A stretch of 18,007 nucleotides of DNA from DASVLX01 sp035552275. Its GTDB lineage: Bacteria > Actinomycetota > Actinomycetes > Mycobacteriales > Pseudonocardiaceae. Shown in pieces: positions 1 through 7,177 of this stretch. The number at the start of each line of letters is the position of its first letter. Position 1 is the first letter of the stretch. Made by a program: the position numbers and the translations under genes. The notes beneath the pieces are model-generated. The model was not told where the DNA came from. It made no database searches and saw only the letters and a program-made list of their open reading frames with translations. The stretch is from contig DASZLR010000167.1 in NCBI GenBank assembly GCA_035552275.1, forward strand, positions 1-18,007, read 5' to 3'.

Positions 1-1189
1 CAGCTTCCTGGGCCGGATCGCGCTGTGCCGAATCCACGCCGGCCGGCTGCGCAAGGGCCAGACCGTCGCCTGGTGCCGGGAGAACGGCGCCGTCGAGCGG
101 GTGAAGATCACCGAACTGATGGTCACCGAGGCCCTGGACCGGGTGCCGGCGGCCGAGGCCGCCGCCGGTGAGCTGGTGGCGATCGCCGGCATCCCGGAGA
201 TCACCATCGGCGACACGCTGGCCGACCCGGACGACCCCCGGCCGTTGCCGCGGATCACCGTGGACCAGCCGGCGATCTCGATGACCATCGGGGTGAACAC
301 CTCGCCGCTGGCCGGTCGCGGCGGCGGCAGCAAGGTGACCGCGCGGCTGGTCAAGTCGCGGCTGGACGCCGAGCTGGTGGGCAACGTGAGCGTGCGGGTG
401 CTGCCGACGGAGCGGCCGGACACCTGGGAGGTGCAGGGCCGTGGCGAGCTGGCGCTGGCGATCCTGGTGGAGACCATGCGCCGGGAGGGGTTCGAGCTGA
501 CCGTGGGCAAGCCGCAGGTGGTGACCCGCGAGATCGACGGGAAGCTGTGCGAGCCGTACGAGCGGCTGACCGTCGACGTCCCGGACGACTACCTCGGCGC
601 GGTGACCCAGTTGCTGGCCAACCGCAAGGGCAACATGGAGCACATGGGCGGCCACAGCGGTGGCCGGGTGCGGCTTGAGTATGTGGTTCCGGCGCGCGGC
701 CTGATCGGCTTCCGAACCGAGTTCCTGACCGAGACCAGGGGCACCGGGATCATGAACCACGTGTTCGAGGGCTACTTCCCGTGGGCCGGCGAAATCCGCA
801 CTCGGCACAGTGGCTCGCTGGTCGCGGACCGGGCCGGCATGATCACCGGCTATGCCATGCTGCAACTCGCCGACCGGGGCAGTTTCTTCGTGGAGCCGGG
901 CGCGGACGCGTACGAGGGCATGGTCGTCGGTGAGAACCCGCGGGCCGAGGACCTGGACGTGAATGTCTGCCGGGAGAAGAAGCTGACCAACATGCGGTCC
1001 TCGACCGGTGACGAGTTGGAGCGGCTGGCCAGGCCGCGCAAGCTCGGCTTGGAAGAGGCGTTGGAGTTCTGCTCGGTGGACGAGTGCGTCGAGGTCGCGC
1101 CCAAGGTGGTGCGGGTGCGCAAGGTCACGCTCGCGCAGGCCGACCGCGCCAAGGAGCGGTCCCGGGCGAAGTCCCGCGACCGGGTCTGA
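1..1189 (+). CDS. typA: TypA/BipA ribosome-associated GTPase, 3' part
   Basis: This is the C-terminal part of the translational GTPase TypA (BipA), which binds the 70S ribosome and supports ribosome assembly and stress adaptation. The reading frame is open from base 2, so the gene begins before the window and the GTP-binding G domain is not visible. The first codons read GRIALCRIHAGRLRKGQ, the beta-barrel domain after the G domain. An EF-G-like domain follows (about 300-600). The TypA-specific C-terminal domain includes the stretch RGLIGFRTEFLTETRGTGIM near 690-755, and the tail has the typical ENPRAEDLDVNVCREKKLTN and DECVEVAPKVVRVRK blocks. The stop is TGA at 1187-1189. The ATG at 101 is internal, not the start. 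The next gene begins about 70 bases downstream on the same strand, as in mycobacteria where typA precedes lpqW. The identification is firm. Confidence 0.96.
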   Translation, partial: SFLGRIALCRIHAGRLRKGQTVAWCRENGAVERVKITELMVTEALDRVPAAEAAAGELVAIAGIPEITIGDTLADPDDPRPLPRITVDQPAISMTIGVNTSPLAGRGGGSKVTARLVKSRLDAELVGNVSVRVLPTERPDTWEVQGRGELALAILVETMRREGFELTVGKPQVVTREIDGKLCEPYERLTVDVPDDYLGAVTQLLANRKGNMEHMGGHSGGRVRLEYVVPARGLIGFRTEFLTETRGTGIMNHVFEGYFPWAGEIRTRHSGSLVADRAGMITGYAMLQLADRGSFFVEPGADAYEGMVVGENPRAEDLDVNVCREKKLTNMRSSTGDELERLARPRKLGLEEALEFCSVDECVEVAPKVVRVRKVTLAQADRAKERSRAKSRDRV

Positions 1190-1258
1190 CCGGATCTGAC
1201 CGGGTCGGACCGTCAGCTGAACCGCCTGGCGTCCACGACGACCGTGGCTGGTGGCAGC

Positions 1259-3010
1259 ATGCTGCTCGTGCGCAGAGTCGGGGGCGGGTGTCGGCGACGG
1301 CTGATCAGGCCGTTGCTCGGACTGGTGTTGGCCAGCACGCTGATCGCCGGCTGCACCGCGATGCCGCCGGCCCCGATCGTGTCGTCGTCGGGAGCGGCCA
1401 CCTCCGCGTTGCCGGGCACCGATCTCAAGTCCGCGGTGGTCGCGGTGGACAACATCGCCGGCGGCTACAACCCGCACAAGATCGCCGACCAGTCGACGGT
1501 CACCACCGCACTGGGTGATCTGCTGCTGCCGTCGGTGTTTCGCACCGCTGCCGACGGAAACCCGGTTCTGGACGGCAACCTGATGGTGTCCGCGCGGGTG
1601 ACCAACGCCAGCCCGTACACGGTCACCTACGCCGTGCGCAGCGACGCGTCCTGGTCGGACGGCACGCCGATCGACGCCGCCGACTTCGTCTATCTGCGCA
1701 ACCAGATGAGCTCCCAGCCGGGCGTGATCGACGCCGCCGGATACCGGCTGATCTCCGACATCACCGCACGAGCCAACGGCAAGGTGATCCAGGTGACCTT
1801 CAGCCAGCCCTGTCCCGGCTGGCGGTCGCTGTTCGCCGACCTGCTGCCCGCGCACCTGCTCAAGGACGCCCCCGGCGGCTGGCCGGGCGCGCTCGCCGAC
1901 AGTTTCCCGGCCACCGCCGGCCCGTTCGACATCAAGAGCGTCGACGCCCAGGGTGGTGACATCGTGCTGGAACGCAGCGACCGGTACTGGGGGAAGCCGA
2001 GTGTCCTGGACCAGATCGTGTTGCGGAAGTCAGCCGCCCAGGACGCGGTGGACGCGCTGCGCACCGGCGCGGACCAGGCATCCCTGACGCAGGTGGACTC
2101 GGCCGGGCTCGGTCTGTTGCACGACCTCGGCGCGGCGGTCACCCTGTCGCCGGTGCCCACCGGCACAATGGCCGCGGTGCTGCTCCGGCCCACCGGCACG
2201 GTGCTGGCCGACCCGCAGGTGCGCGGCGCGGTGGCCGCCGCCCTGGACCGCACCGCGCTGATCGCCGCCGGCGCCGGTGGCGGCCCGTCCGCCGGCTACC
2301 GGGCGGACTCGCTGGTCGTGCCGCCGTCCCGGCCGGGATACCGGCCGACCGTGCCGGCGGGCCGCCCGGCCGGTGCCGACCCGACCACGGTGAGTCGGTT
2401 GCTCACCCAGGCGGGTTACACCCAGTCGGCGGGACTGTGGGGCCGTGACGGACAGGCGCTGCGGCTGGCGATCGCCGCGCCGGCGAACCGGGAGCCCTAC
2501 GTCGGCATCGCGCACGCGGTGCAGCAGGAACTGGCCGCCGCGGGCATTTCGGCCACCGTCAGCACGCCGACCGGCACCCAGTTGTACGACCAGCAACTCG
2601 TGCCGGCGACCACCAGTGGCGGTGCGACGTCGAGCGGAAACCCGCCTGGCGCCGAGGAAATCGACATCCTGGTCGGGCCGCAGCCGGTCGGCGGCGATCC
2701 GGCGACCGGGCTGGCCAGCTGGTTCGGCTGCCCGGCCAACAGCGGTTCCACGACGCTGCCGGCCGGCCCGCTGGGCTGGTGCGACCCGGCTCAGCAGTCC
2801 GCCATCACCGCCGCGCTGACCGGGGACGTCGCGCTGCCGGACGCGCTGTCGACCGTCGAACCGGCGTTGTGGGCCGAGAACGTCGAGATTCCGCTGTTTC
2901 AAGTTTGTGAAGAACTGGCGATCGGGCGTGACGTAACCGGAGTTTCGGCGGGGCCTCCGCTGGTCGGTCCGTTCGATGCCGCTGCTTCTTGGGATCGCTC
3001 GAATGGGTGA
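1259..3010 (+). CDS. LpqW-like solute-binding family 5 lipoprotein
   Basis: This is a family-5 (oligopeptide/dipeptide type) extracytoplasmic solute-binding protein of about 583 residues. The N-terminus has arginines, a hydrophobic stretch and a lipobox ending LIAGC, so Cys32 should be acylated and the protein anchored outside the membrane. The SBP family-5 signature WSDGTPIDAADFVY starts near residue 132. Start: ATG 1259 has a GGTGG four bases upstream; the in-frame GTG at 1244 would add five residues and has no evident ribosome-binding site. The position directly after typA matches mycobacterial LpqW, which acts in lipomannan/lipoarabinomannan synthesis rather than in peptide uptake. Whether this homologue transports anything or has an envelope role cannot be told from sequence. 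It is separated from the complete Dpp-like importer by about 250 bases, so it is probably a separate transcription unit. Confidence 0.85.
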   Translation: MLLVRRVGGGCRRRLIRPLLGLVLASTLIAGCTAMPPAPIVSSSGAATSALPGTDLKSAVVAVDNIAGGYNPHKIADQSTVTTALGDLLLPSVFRTAADGNPVLDGNLMVSARVTNASPYTVTYAVRSDASWSDGTPIDAADFVYLRNQMSSQPGVIDAAGYRLISDITARANGKVIQVTFSQPCPGWRSLFADLLPAHLLKDAPGGWPGALADSFPATAGPFDIKSVDAQGGDIVLERSDRYWGKPSVLDQIVLRKSAAQDAVDALRTGADQASLTQVDSAGLGLLHDLGAAVTLSPVPTGTMAAVLLRPTGTVLADPQVRGAVAAALDRTALIAAGAGGGPSAGYRADSLVVPPSRPGYRPTVPAGRPAGADPTTVSRLLTQAGYTQSAGLWGRDGQALRLAIAAPANREPYVGIAHAVQQELAAAGISATVSTPTGTQLYDQQLVPATTSGGATSSGNPPGAEEIDILVGPQPVGGDPATGLASWFGCPANSGSTTLPAGPLGWCDPAQQSAITAALTGDVALPDALSTVEPALWAENVEIPLFQVCEELAIGRDVTGVSAGPPLVGPFDAAASWDRSNG

Positions 3011-3085
3011 TAGCCTTACGCCGTTCACAGCGGTCGAAGTGTGAACGCCATCACGGCGTAATCGACCGAACGCGGCTGGCTATCA
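3008..3085. repeat. Nested inverted repeats after the lpqW-like gene
   Basis: Three perfect inverted repeats are nested here. The outer one is TGATAGCC (3008-3015) with GGCTATCA (3078-3085); its left arm contains the TGA stop codon of the preceding gene. The middle one is TTACGCCG (3016-3023) with CGGCGTAA (3054-3061). The inner one is GTTCACA (3023-3029) with TGTGAAC (3040-3046). The left arms are contiguous, while the right arms are separated by bulges of 7 and 16 bases. No T-run follows, so it is not a classical intrinsic terminator. It may be an RNA fold that ends or protects the upstream mRNA, or protein-binding dyads serving the dppA promoter. Confidence 0.6.
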
Positions 3086-3088
3086 GCG

Positions 3089-3144
3089 GGTCACCCTTTG
3101 GTCACGATCACCGCGCGCCTGCTACTCATGAACGCTTAAGGTTC
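3089..3144 (+). promoter_or_regulatory. Putative dppA control region: 11-nt-period direct repeat and dyad
   Basis: GGTCACC (3089-3095) and GGTCACG (3100-3106) form a direct repeat with an exact 11-base period, the spacing of OmpR/PhoB-family operators such as PHO boxes (core GTTCACC) and of GlnR boxes. A weak -10-like TACTCA lies at 3123-3128, about one helical turn downstream of the repeat. An imperfect dyad follows: GAAC, CTTAAG, GTTC at 3130-3144. The promoter call is an inference; only the repeats are directly visible. From 3145 to the ribosome-binding site AGGAGG at 3243-3248 I see nothing else. Confidence 0.4.
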
Positions 3145-3258
3145 CTAGCGTGACGGTTCTACGCGGTGCGTACCCGCCCCGCACGCCGTGACAAAGTTTC
3201 GGGCGTAATCCGACCAGGTTGGCCGGGAACCACTCCCGCGCTAGGAGGACACGTTTTC

Positions 3259-5046
3259 ATGAGGAGAACGAGGGTATTCGGTGCGTTCGCGCTCATTGCC
3301 AGCGCGACGCTCGTTGTGAGTGCCTGCGGCGGTTCGAGTAGCGGCAACGGCCCTACCGGCAGCGTCAGCACCTGGGCGGCTGGGCTCGGCCAGTCGAACG
3401 GCGCCTACAGCGCCCCCAAGGTGACGCAGTACACCGACATGGTCAACCTGATCACCGACAAGGCGTGGAACGACTACAACAACGCCACCGCCGACGCGGT
3501 GAGCACCTACAACGGCTTTGAGAACGTCATTACCCTGCTCACGCCGTACATGATGGACGGCAACAACAACGTCGTCCTCAACAAGGACCTGATGACCTCG
3601 GTCACCCAGACCAAGGACAGCAACCCGCAGACGGTCGTCTGGACCATCAACCCCAAGGCCGTCTGGTCCGACGGGGCGCCGGTCAGCTGCAGCGACTTCT
3701 ACCTGTACTGGCTGGCCAACAACGGCGAGGGCAACACCGGTCCGTTCAACAGCGGCGGCACCACCGGCTACTCGCAGATGAACGCGCCGGTCTGTTCCGA
3801 CAACGGCAAGACCGTCACCACGACGTTCACCTCGCCGTTCGTCGACTACAAGAGCCTGTTCGACATGACGACGAACGCGCTGATGCCGGCGCATGTGCTG
3901 GAGCAGGCCACCGGGATCGCCGACATCACCAAGCTGACGCCGAACAGCCCGGCGTCCGCGCTGGCGCCGGCGGCCAACTTCTATGCCAACTCGTGGAAGG
4001 GCTTCAACCCGAAGTACGACCTGTCCGACGGGCCGTACCTCATCAGCGCCTTCACGCCGAACCAGTCGATCACCCTGACCCGCAACCCCAAGTGGTGGGG
4101 CAATCCGGGTGGCCCGGCCGGCTTCAACATCAAGTTCGCCTCCGATGTGGTGACCCAGTCGAAGTCGCTGCAGAACAACGAGGTGGCGGTCCAGTACTCG
4201 GCCCAGCCCAGTGCTGACGGCTCGGACGCGTTGAAGGCGCTGAGCAACCAGGGCGTGACCTACGTGGCGACGCCGGGCCTGTCCTTCGAGCACCTCGACC
4301 TGCAGTTGAAGAACCCGCTGTTCCAGGATGTCGCGGTGCGCAAGGCGTTCTTCCAGTGCGTCGACCGCAACCAGATCACCACGAAGCTGTTGGGCGATGT
4401 GGAACCGGGTGCCAAGCCGGCCAACTCGGTGATGCCGACCGACGTCGCCTCGGGCAAGCAGGATTACTACTCGTCCGAGTCGACCGGCAATGCCGCGACG
4501 GCCAAGCAGACCCTGGTCGCCGACGGCTGGACGCCCAACGCGCAGGGCATCATGACGAAGAACGGGAAGACGCTGAGCTTCTCGATCAGCCACACCGACA
4601 TCCCGCGGCGGACGTCGACGGTGCAGCTGATCCAGAGCGAGTGCAAGGCGGCCGGGATGGACATCTCGGACCACACCGACCCGAACTTCCTCAACGGCCC
4701 GGTGGCGGCCGGCCAGTACGACGTGGCGCTGTTCGCGTGGTCCAGCCTGCCGTTCAACTCCGCGCAGGTGACGGTCTACCAGACCGGTGGCGGCGAGAAC
4801 TGGCAGGGCCTGAGCGACCCCACCGTCGACAACGCGCTCAAGCAGGCGCTGGCCCAGCCGACGGCGGACGCGGCGTTGCCGTACTACCAGCAGGCGGATC
4901 AGGCGATCGCGAAGACCTACGCGACGCTTCCGCTGTTCAACACGCCCGATCAGTGGGCATTCTCGAGTAACTGGAAGGGCATCTACTACCAGTCCTACAA
5001 CGGCGTGTTGTGGGATGCCAACGAATGGCAGAAGACCGGTTCCTAA
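3259..5046 (+). CDS. DppA/OppA-type peptide-binding lipoprotein (SBP family 5)
   Basis: This is the substrate-binding lipoprotein of the ABC importer encoded downstream, 595 residues, of usual length for dipeptide/oligopeptide-binding proteins. ATG 3259 is chosen because a perfect AGGAGG (3243-3248) sits ten bases upstream and because it gives a short lipoprotein signal: positive n-region, hydrophobic core and lipobox VVSAC with Cys23. The reading frame is open 31 codons further upstream, but that stretch lacks signal-peptide character. The family signature AVWSDGAPVSCSDFYLYW begins near residue 133, and the tail has the family's PLFNTPDQWAFSSNWKG block. Substrate is probably peptides, but family-5 proteins also bind nickel, heme, opines and sugars, so the ligand is not assigned. 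A strong hairpin separates it from the permeases, consistent with higher expression of the binding protein. Confidence 0.93.
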   Translation: MRRTRVFGAFALIASATLVVSACGGSSSGNGPTGSVSTWAAGLGQSNGAYSAPKVTQYTDMVNLITDKAWNDYNNATADAVSTYNGFENVITLLTPYMMDGNNNVVLNKDLMTSVTQTKDSNPQTVVWTINPKAVWSDGAPVSCSDFYLYWLANNGEGNTGPFNSGGTTGYSQMNAPVCSDNGKTVTTTFTSPFVDYKSLFDMTTNALMPAHVLEQATGIADITKLTPNSPASALAPAANFYANSWKGFNPKYDLSDGPYLISAFTPNQSITLTRNPKWWGNPGGPAGFNIKFASDVVTQSKSLQNNEVAVQYSAQPSADGSDALKALSNQGVTYVATPGLSFEHLDLQLKNPLFQDVAVRKAFFQCVDRNQITTKLLGDVEPGAKPANSVMPTDVASGKQDYYSSESTGNAATAKQTLVADGWTPNAQGIMTKNGKTLSFSISHTDIPRRTSTVQLIQSECKAAGMDISDHTDPNFLNGPVAAGQYDVALFAWSSLPFNSAQVTVYQTGGGENWQGLSDPTVDNALKQALAQPTADAALPYYQQADQAIAKTYATLPLFNTPDQWAFSSNWKGIYYQSYNGVLWDANEWQKTGS

Positions 5047-5107
5047 CAATTGACAGATCGGCGTTTGTTAAGACCGCATGAAGCAAACGTCCGACCGTAG
5101 GTCCACA

Positions 5108-5145
5108 GGCGGGCCGGGCAGGTCCAATCGACCGCCCGGCCCGCC
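5108..5145 (+). terminator. Strong intercistronic hairpin between dppA and dppB
   Basis: GGCGGGCCGGGC at 5108-5119 pairs perfectly with GCCCGGCCCGCC at 5134-5145. After a one-base bulge, GGTC (5121-5124) pairs with GACC (5130-5133), leaving the loop CAATC, so the stem has 16 pairs. No U-tract follows. It could be a partial terminator, or a structure that protects the 3' end of the binding-protein mRNA. Confidence 0.65.
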
Positions 5146-5235
5146 GCACATAACGAACAATGGATCGGGTTGCCACCGCAGCCGATCGAAGGTCTATGCT
5201 GCCCACACGGCAGCGGGCCGAGCGCGGGAGTTTTC

Positions 5236-6234
5236 GTGATTCAGTACGTGATACGCCGACTGCTGATCTCCATTCCCATCCTGGTGATCGGCACTTTCGT
5301 GGCGTACATCCTGGTCGCCAGTTCGGGCGACCCCATCGCGGGTTTGGCGGCTCGACCCGGCGTCACGGCGGCGGTGATCGCCAACGCCCGGCACAACCTC
5401 GGGCTGGACCAGAACATCCTGGAGCGGTACTGGCACTGGCTCACCCATTTCGTCCAGGGGGACTGGGGCACCAGCATCGCGCTGACCCAGGGCGGGGAAC
5501 AGGTGCGGCCGGCGATCATGAGCGCGCTCTGGGTCACCGTGCGGCTGGTGGTCGGCGCGGAGATCATCGCGTTGATCCTGGGCATGGCGGTCGGCGCGTT
5601 GGCCGCGCTGCGCCAGTACTCGATCTTCGACTACCTCGCCACCACCGCGGCGTTCCTGTTGTTCTCGATGCCGATCTTCTGTGTGGCGATCGTGTTGGAG
5701 AACTACGGAATCCAGTTCAACAACGCCCTCCAGTCCATGGGTGGACAACGCTGGCTGACCGTCGCCGCCGGGCCGCCAGGCGGGTTCTCCGGCGACTTCT
5801 TCAACCGAATATTCCAGTACACCGGCTCGTTCACGCTGCCGACGATCAGCATCATGGTCATCAGCTTCGCCGCGTACAGCCGGTTCCAGCGGGCGTCCAT
5901 GCTGGAGACGCTGGGCACCGACTACGTGCGCACGGCGCGGGCCAAGGGCCTGTCCGGCGGCCGGGTGGTGTTCCGGCACGCGTTCCGTAACGCGCTGATC
6001 CCGGTCACCACGCTGTTCTCGCTGAACTTCGGCTCGGCGTTCACCGGCGCGATCGCCACCGAGACGGTTTTCGCCTGGCACGGCATGGGCTCGGTGCTGG
6101 TGGCCTCCGTTCAGCAGTACGACCCCGACATGCTGATGGGCTTCCTGGTGGTCACCGCCGCCTTGATCATCATCTTCAACCTGATCGCCGACATCATGTA
6201 CGGCTTCCTGGACCCGAGGATTCGCCTTGGTTAG
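5236..6234 (+). CDS. Peptide ABC transporter permease, DppB type
   Basis: This is the first transmembrane subunit of the peptide importer, 332 residues, typical for the DppB/OppB family. Start GTG 5236 is preceded by GGGAG at 5226-5230 with a five-base spacer and gives the usual N-terminus (M)IQYVIRRLLISIPILVIG, whose first helix spans about residues 9-30. An in-frame TTG at 5170 would add 22 residues that look like non-coding sequence. Several hydrophobic helices follow. The BPD_transp_1 EAA loop, which docks with the ATPases, is seen as YVRTARAKGLSGGRVVFRHA from about residue 230. Between helices is a long GPPGGFSGDFF-containing periplasmic loop. The gene overlaps the next permease by eight bases, so the two are translationally coupled. 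Confidence 0.94.
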   Translation: MIQYVIRRLLISIPILVIGTFVAYILVASSGDPIAGLAARPGVTAAVIANARHNLGLDQNILERYWHWLTHFVQGDWGTSIALTQGGEQVRPAIMSALWVTVRLVVGAEIIALILGMAVGALAALRQYSIFDYLATTAAFLLFSMPIFCVAIVLENYGIQFNNALQSMGGQRWLTVAAGPPGGFSGDFFNRIFQYTGSFTLPTISIMVISFAAYSRFQRASMLETLGTDYVRTARAKGLSGGRVVFRHAFRNALIPVTTLFSLNFGSAFTGAIATETVFAWHGMGSVLVASVQQYDPDMLMGFLVVTAALIIIFNLIADIMYGFLDPRIRLG

Positions 6235-7177
6235 CCCGCTGCCTCCCACGACCACGTCCGGCGGCGCCGCGATCGCCACCGAGCCCGCCCTGTCCGCCGG
6301 CGGCGGCCGGCACGAGTTCGACACCAAGGCGCGCAAGCAGAGCCGGGTGATCCTCGGCCGCTTCCTGCGGCACCGGTTGGCGATGGTCAGCCTCGCGGTG
6401 CTGGTGCTGCTGATACTCGCCGCGTTCGTGGTGCCGCTGTTCTGGAAGTACAACTACGAGGACACGTCCAGCGCGGGCTACCTGACGCCCAGCGGCGATC
6501 ACCCGCTGGGCACCAACCAGGTCGGCAACGACATGTTCGCCTACGTGCTGCGCGGCACCGAACTGTCGTTGCAGATCGCGTTCGTGGTGGCGATTCTGTC
6601 CACAGTGGTCGGTGTGATCGTCGGCGCGGTGGCCGGTTTCCTGCGCGGCGTCCTGGACAGCACGCTGATGCGACTGACCGACCTGTTCCTGATCTTCCCG
6701 CAGATCGTGGCCGCCGCGCTGCTGGTCAATGCGCTGGGCGGACGCTGGTACTGGGTCGCGTTGATGCTGGCGGCCTGGAACTGGATGAACATCGCCCGGA
6801 TCACCCGCGGTGAGACGCTGTCGCTGGCCCAACGCGAGTACATCGAGGCCGCCAGAGCGGCCGGAGCCGGGACGTGGCGGATCATCTTCCGGCACCTGGT
6901 GCCGAACATGGTCGGCACCATCACGGTGAACGCCACGCTGACCATCGCTCAGGCCGTGCTGCAGGAGGCGGTGCTGTCGTTCATCGGCCTCGGCGTGCAC
7001 ATCCCGGACACCTCGCTGGGCCTGATCCTCAGCACCACGTACTCGCAGATCCTCGACCGCCCCTGGCTGTTCTGGGCGCCGTTCATCGTGATCGTGCTCA
7101 TCTCGCTGACGGTCAACTTCATCGGTGACGGCCTTCGGGACGCCTTCGACCCGCGACAGACGAAGGTGCGTGCGTGA
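6227..7177 (+). CDS. Peptide ABC transporter permease, DppC type
   Basis: This is the second permease subunit, 316 residues. It begins at TTG 6227, overlapping the stop of the preceding permease in TTGGTTAG; GAGGA at 6216-6220 lies six bases upstream, and no ATG or GTG in frame precedes the conserved part, so TTG is the best start. A polar N-terminal tail (about 50 residues, OppC_N type) leads into a first helix at about 52-73 (VSLAVLVLLILAAFVVPLFW). The EAA loop YIEAARAAGAGTWRIIFRHL starts near residue 205. The C-terminus FIGDGLRDAFDPRQTK is characteristic of DppC proteins. The stop overlaps the start of the first ATPase gene by one base (TGATG), or by four if the GTG at 7174 is used. Confidence 0.95.
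   Translation: MVSPLPPTTTSGGAAIATEPALSAGGGRHEFDTKARKQSRVILGRFLRHRLAMVSLAVLVLLILAAFVVPLFWKYNYEDTSSAGYLTPSGDHPLGTNQVGNDMFAYVLRGTELSLQIAFVVAILSTVVGVIVGAVAGFLRGVLDSTLMRLTDLFLIFPQIVAAALLVNALGGRWYWVALMLAAWNWMNIARITRGETLSLAQREYIEAARAAGAGTWRIIFRHLVPNMVGTITVNATLTIAQAVLQEAVLSFIGLGVHIPDTSLGLILSTTYSQILDRPWLFWAPFIVIVLISLTVNFIGDGLRDAFDPRQTKVRA

Noticed and set aside
2030..3028. 332-codon minus-strand open frame opposite the lpqW-like gene
   Set aside because: It has low-complexity Arg/Gly-rich composition and no motif; it is a shadow of the real gene.
3241..5049. 602-codon open frame on the minus strand opposite the dppA-like gene
   Set aside because: It mirrors the codon pattern of the dppA-like gene in a GC-rich genome, is rich in Arg/Val/Gly and has no recognisable domain; the plus-strand frame has a signal peptide, a lipobox and family motifs.
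5194..7000. Long minus-strand open frames opposite the two permease genes
   Set aside because: They are rich in His, Gln, Arg and Asp, the typical antisense reading of membrane-protein codons with strong third-position GC; no motif.
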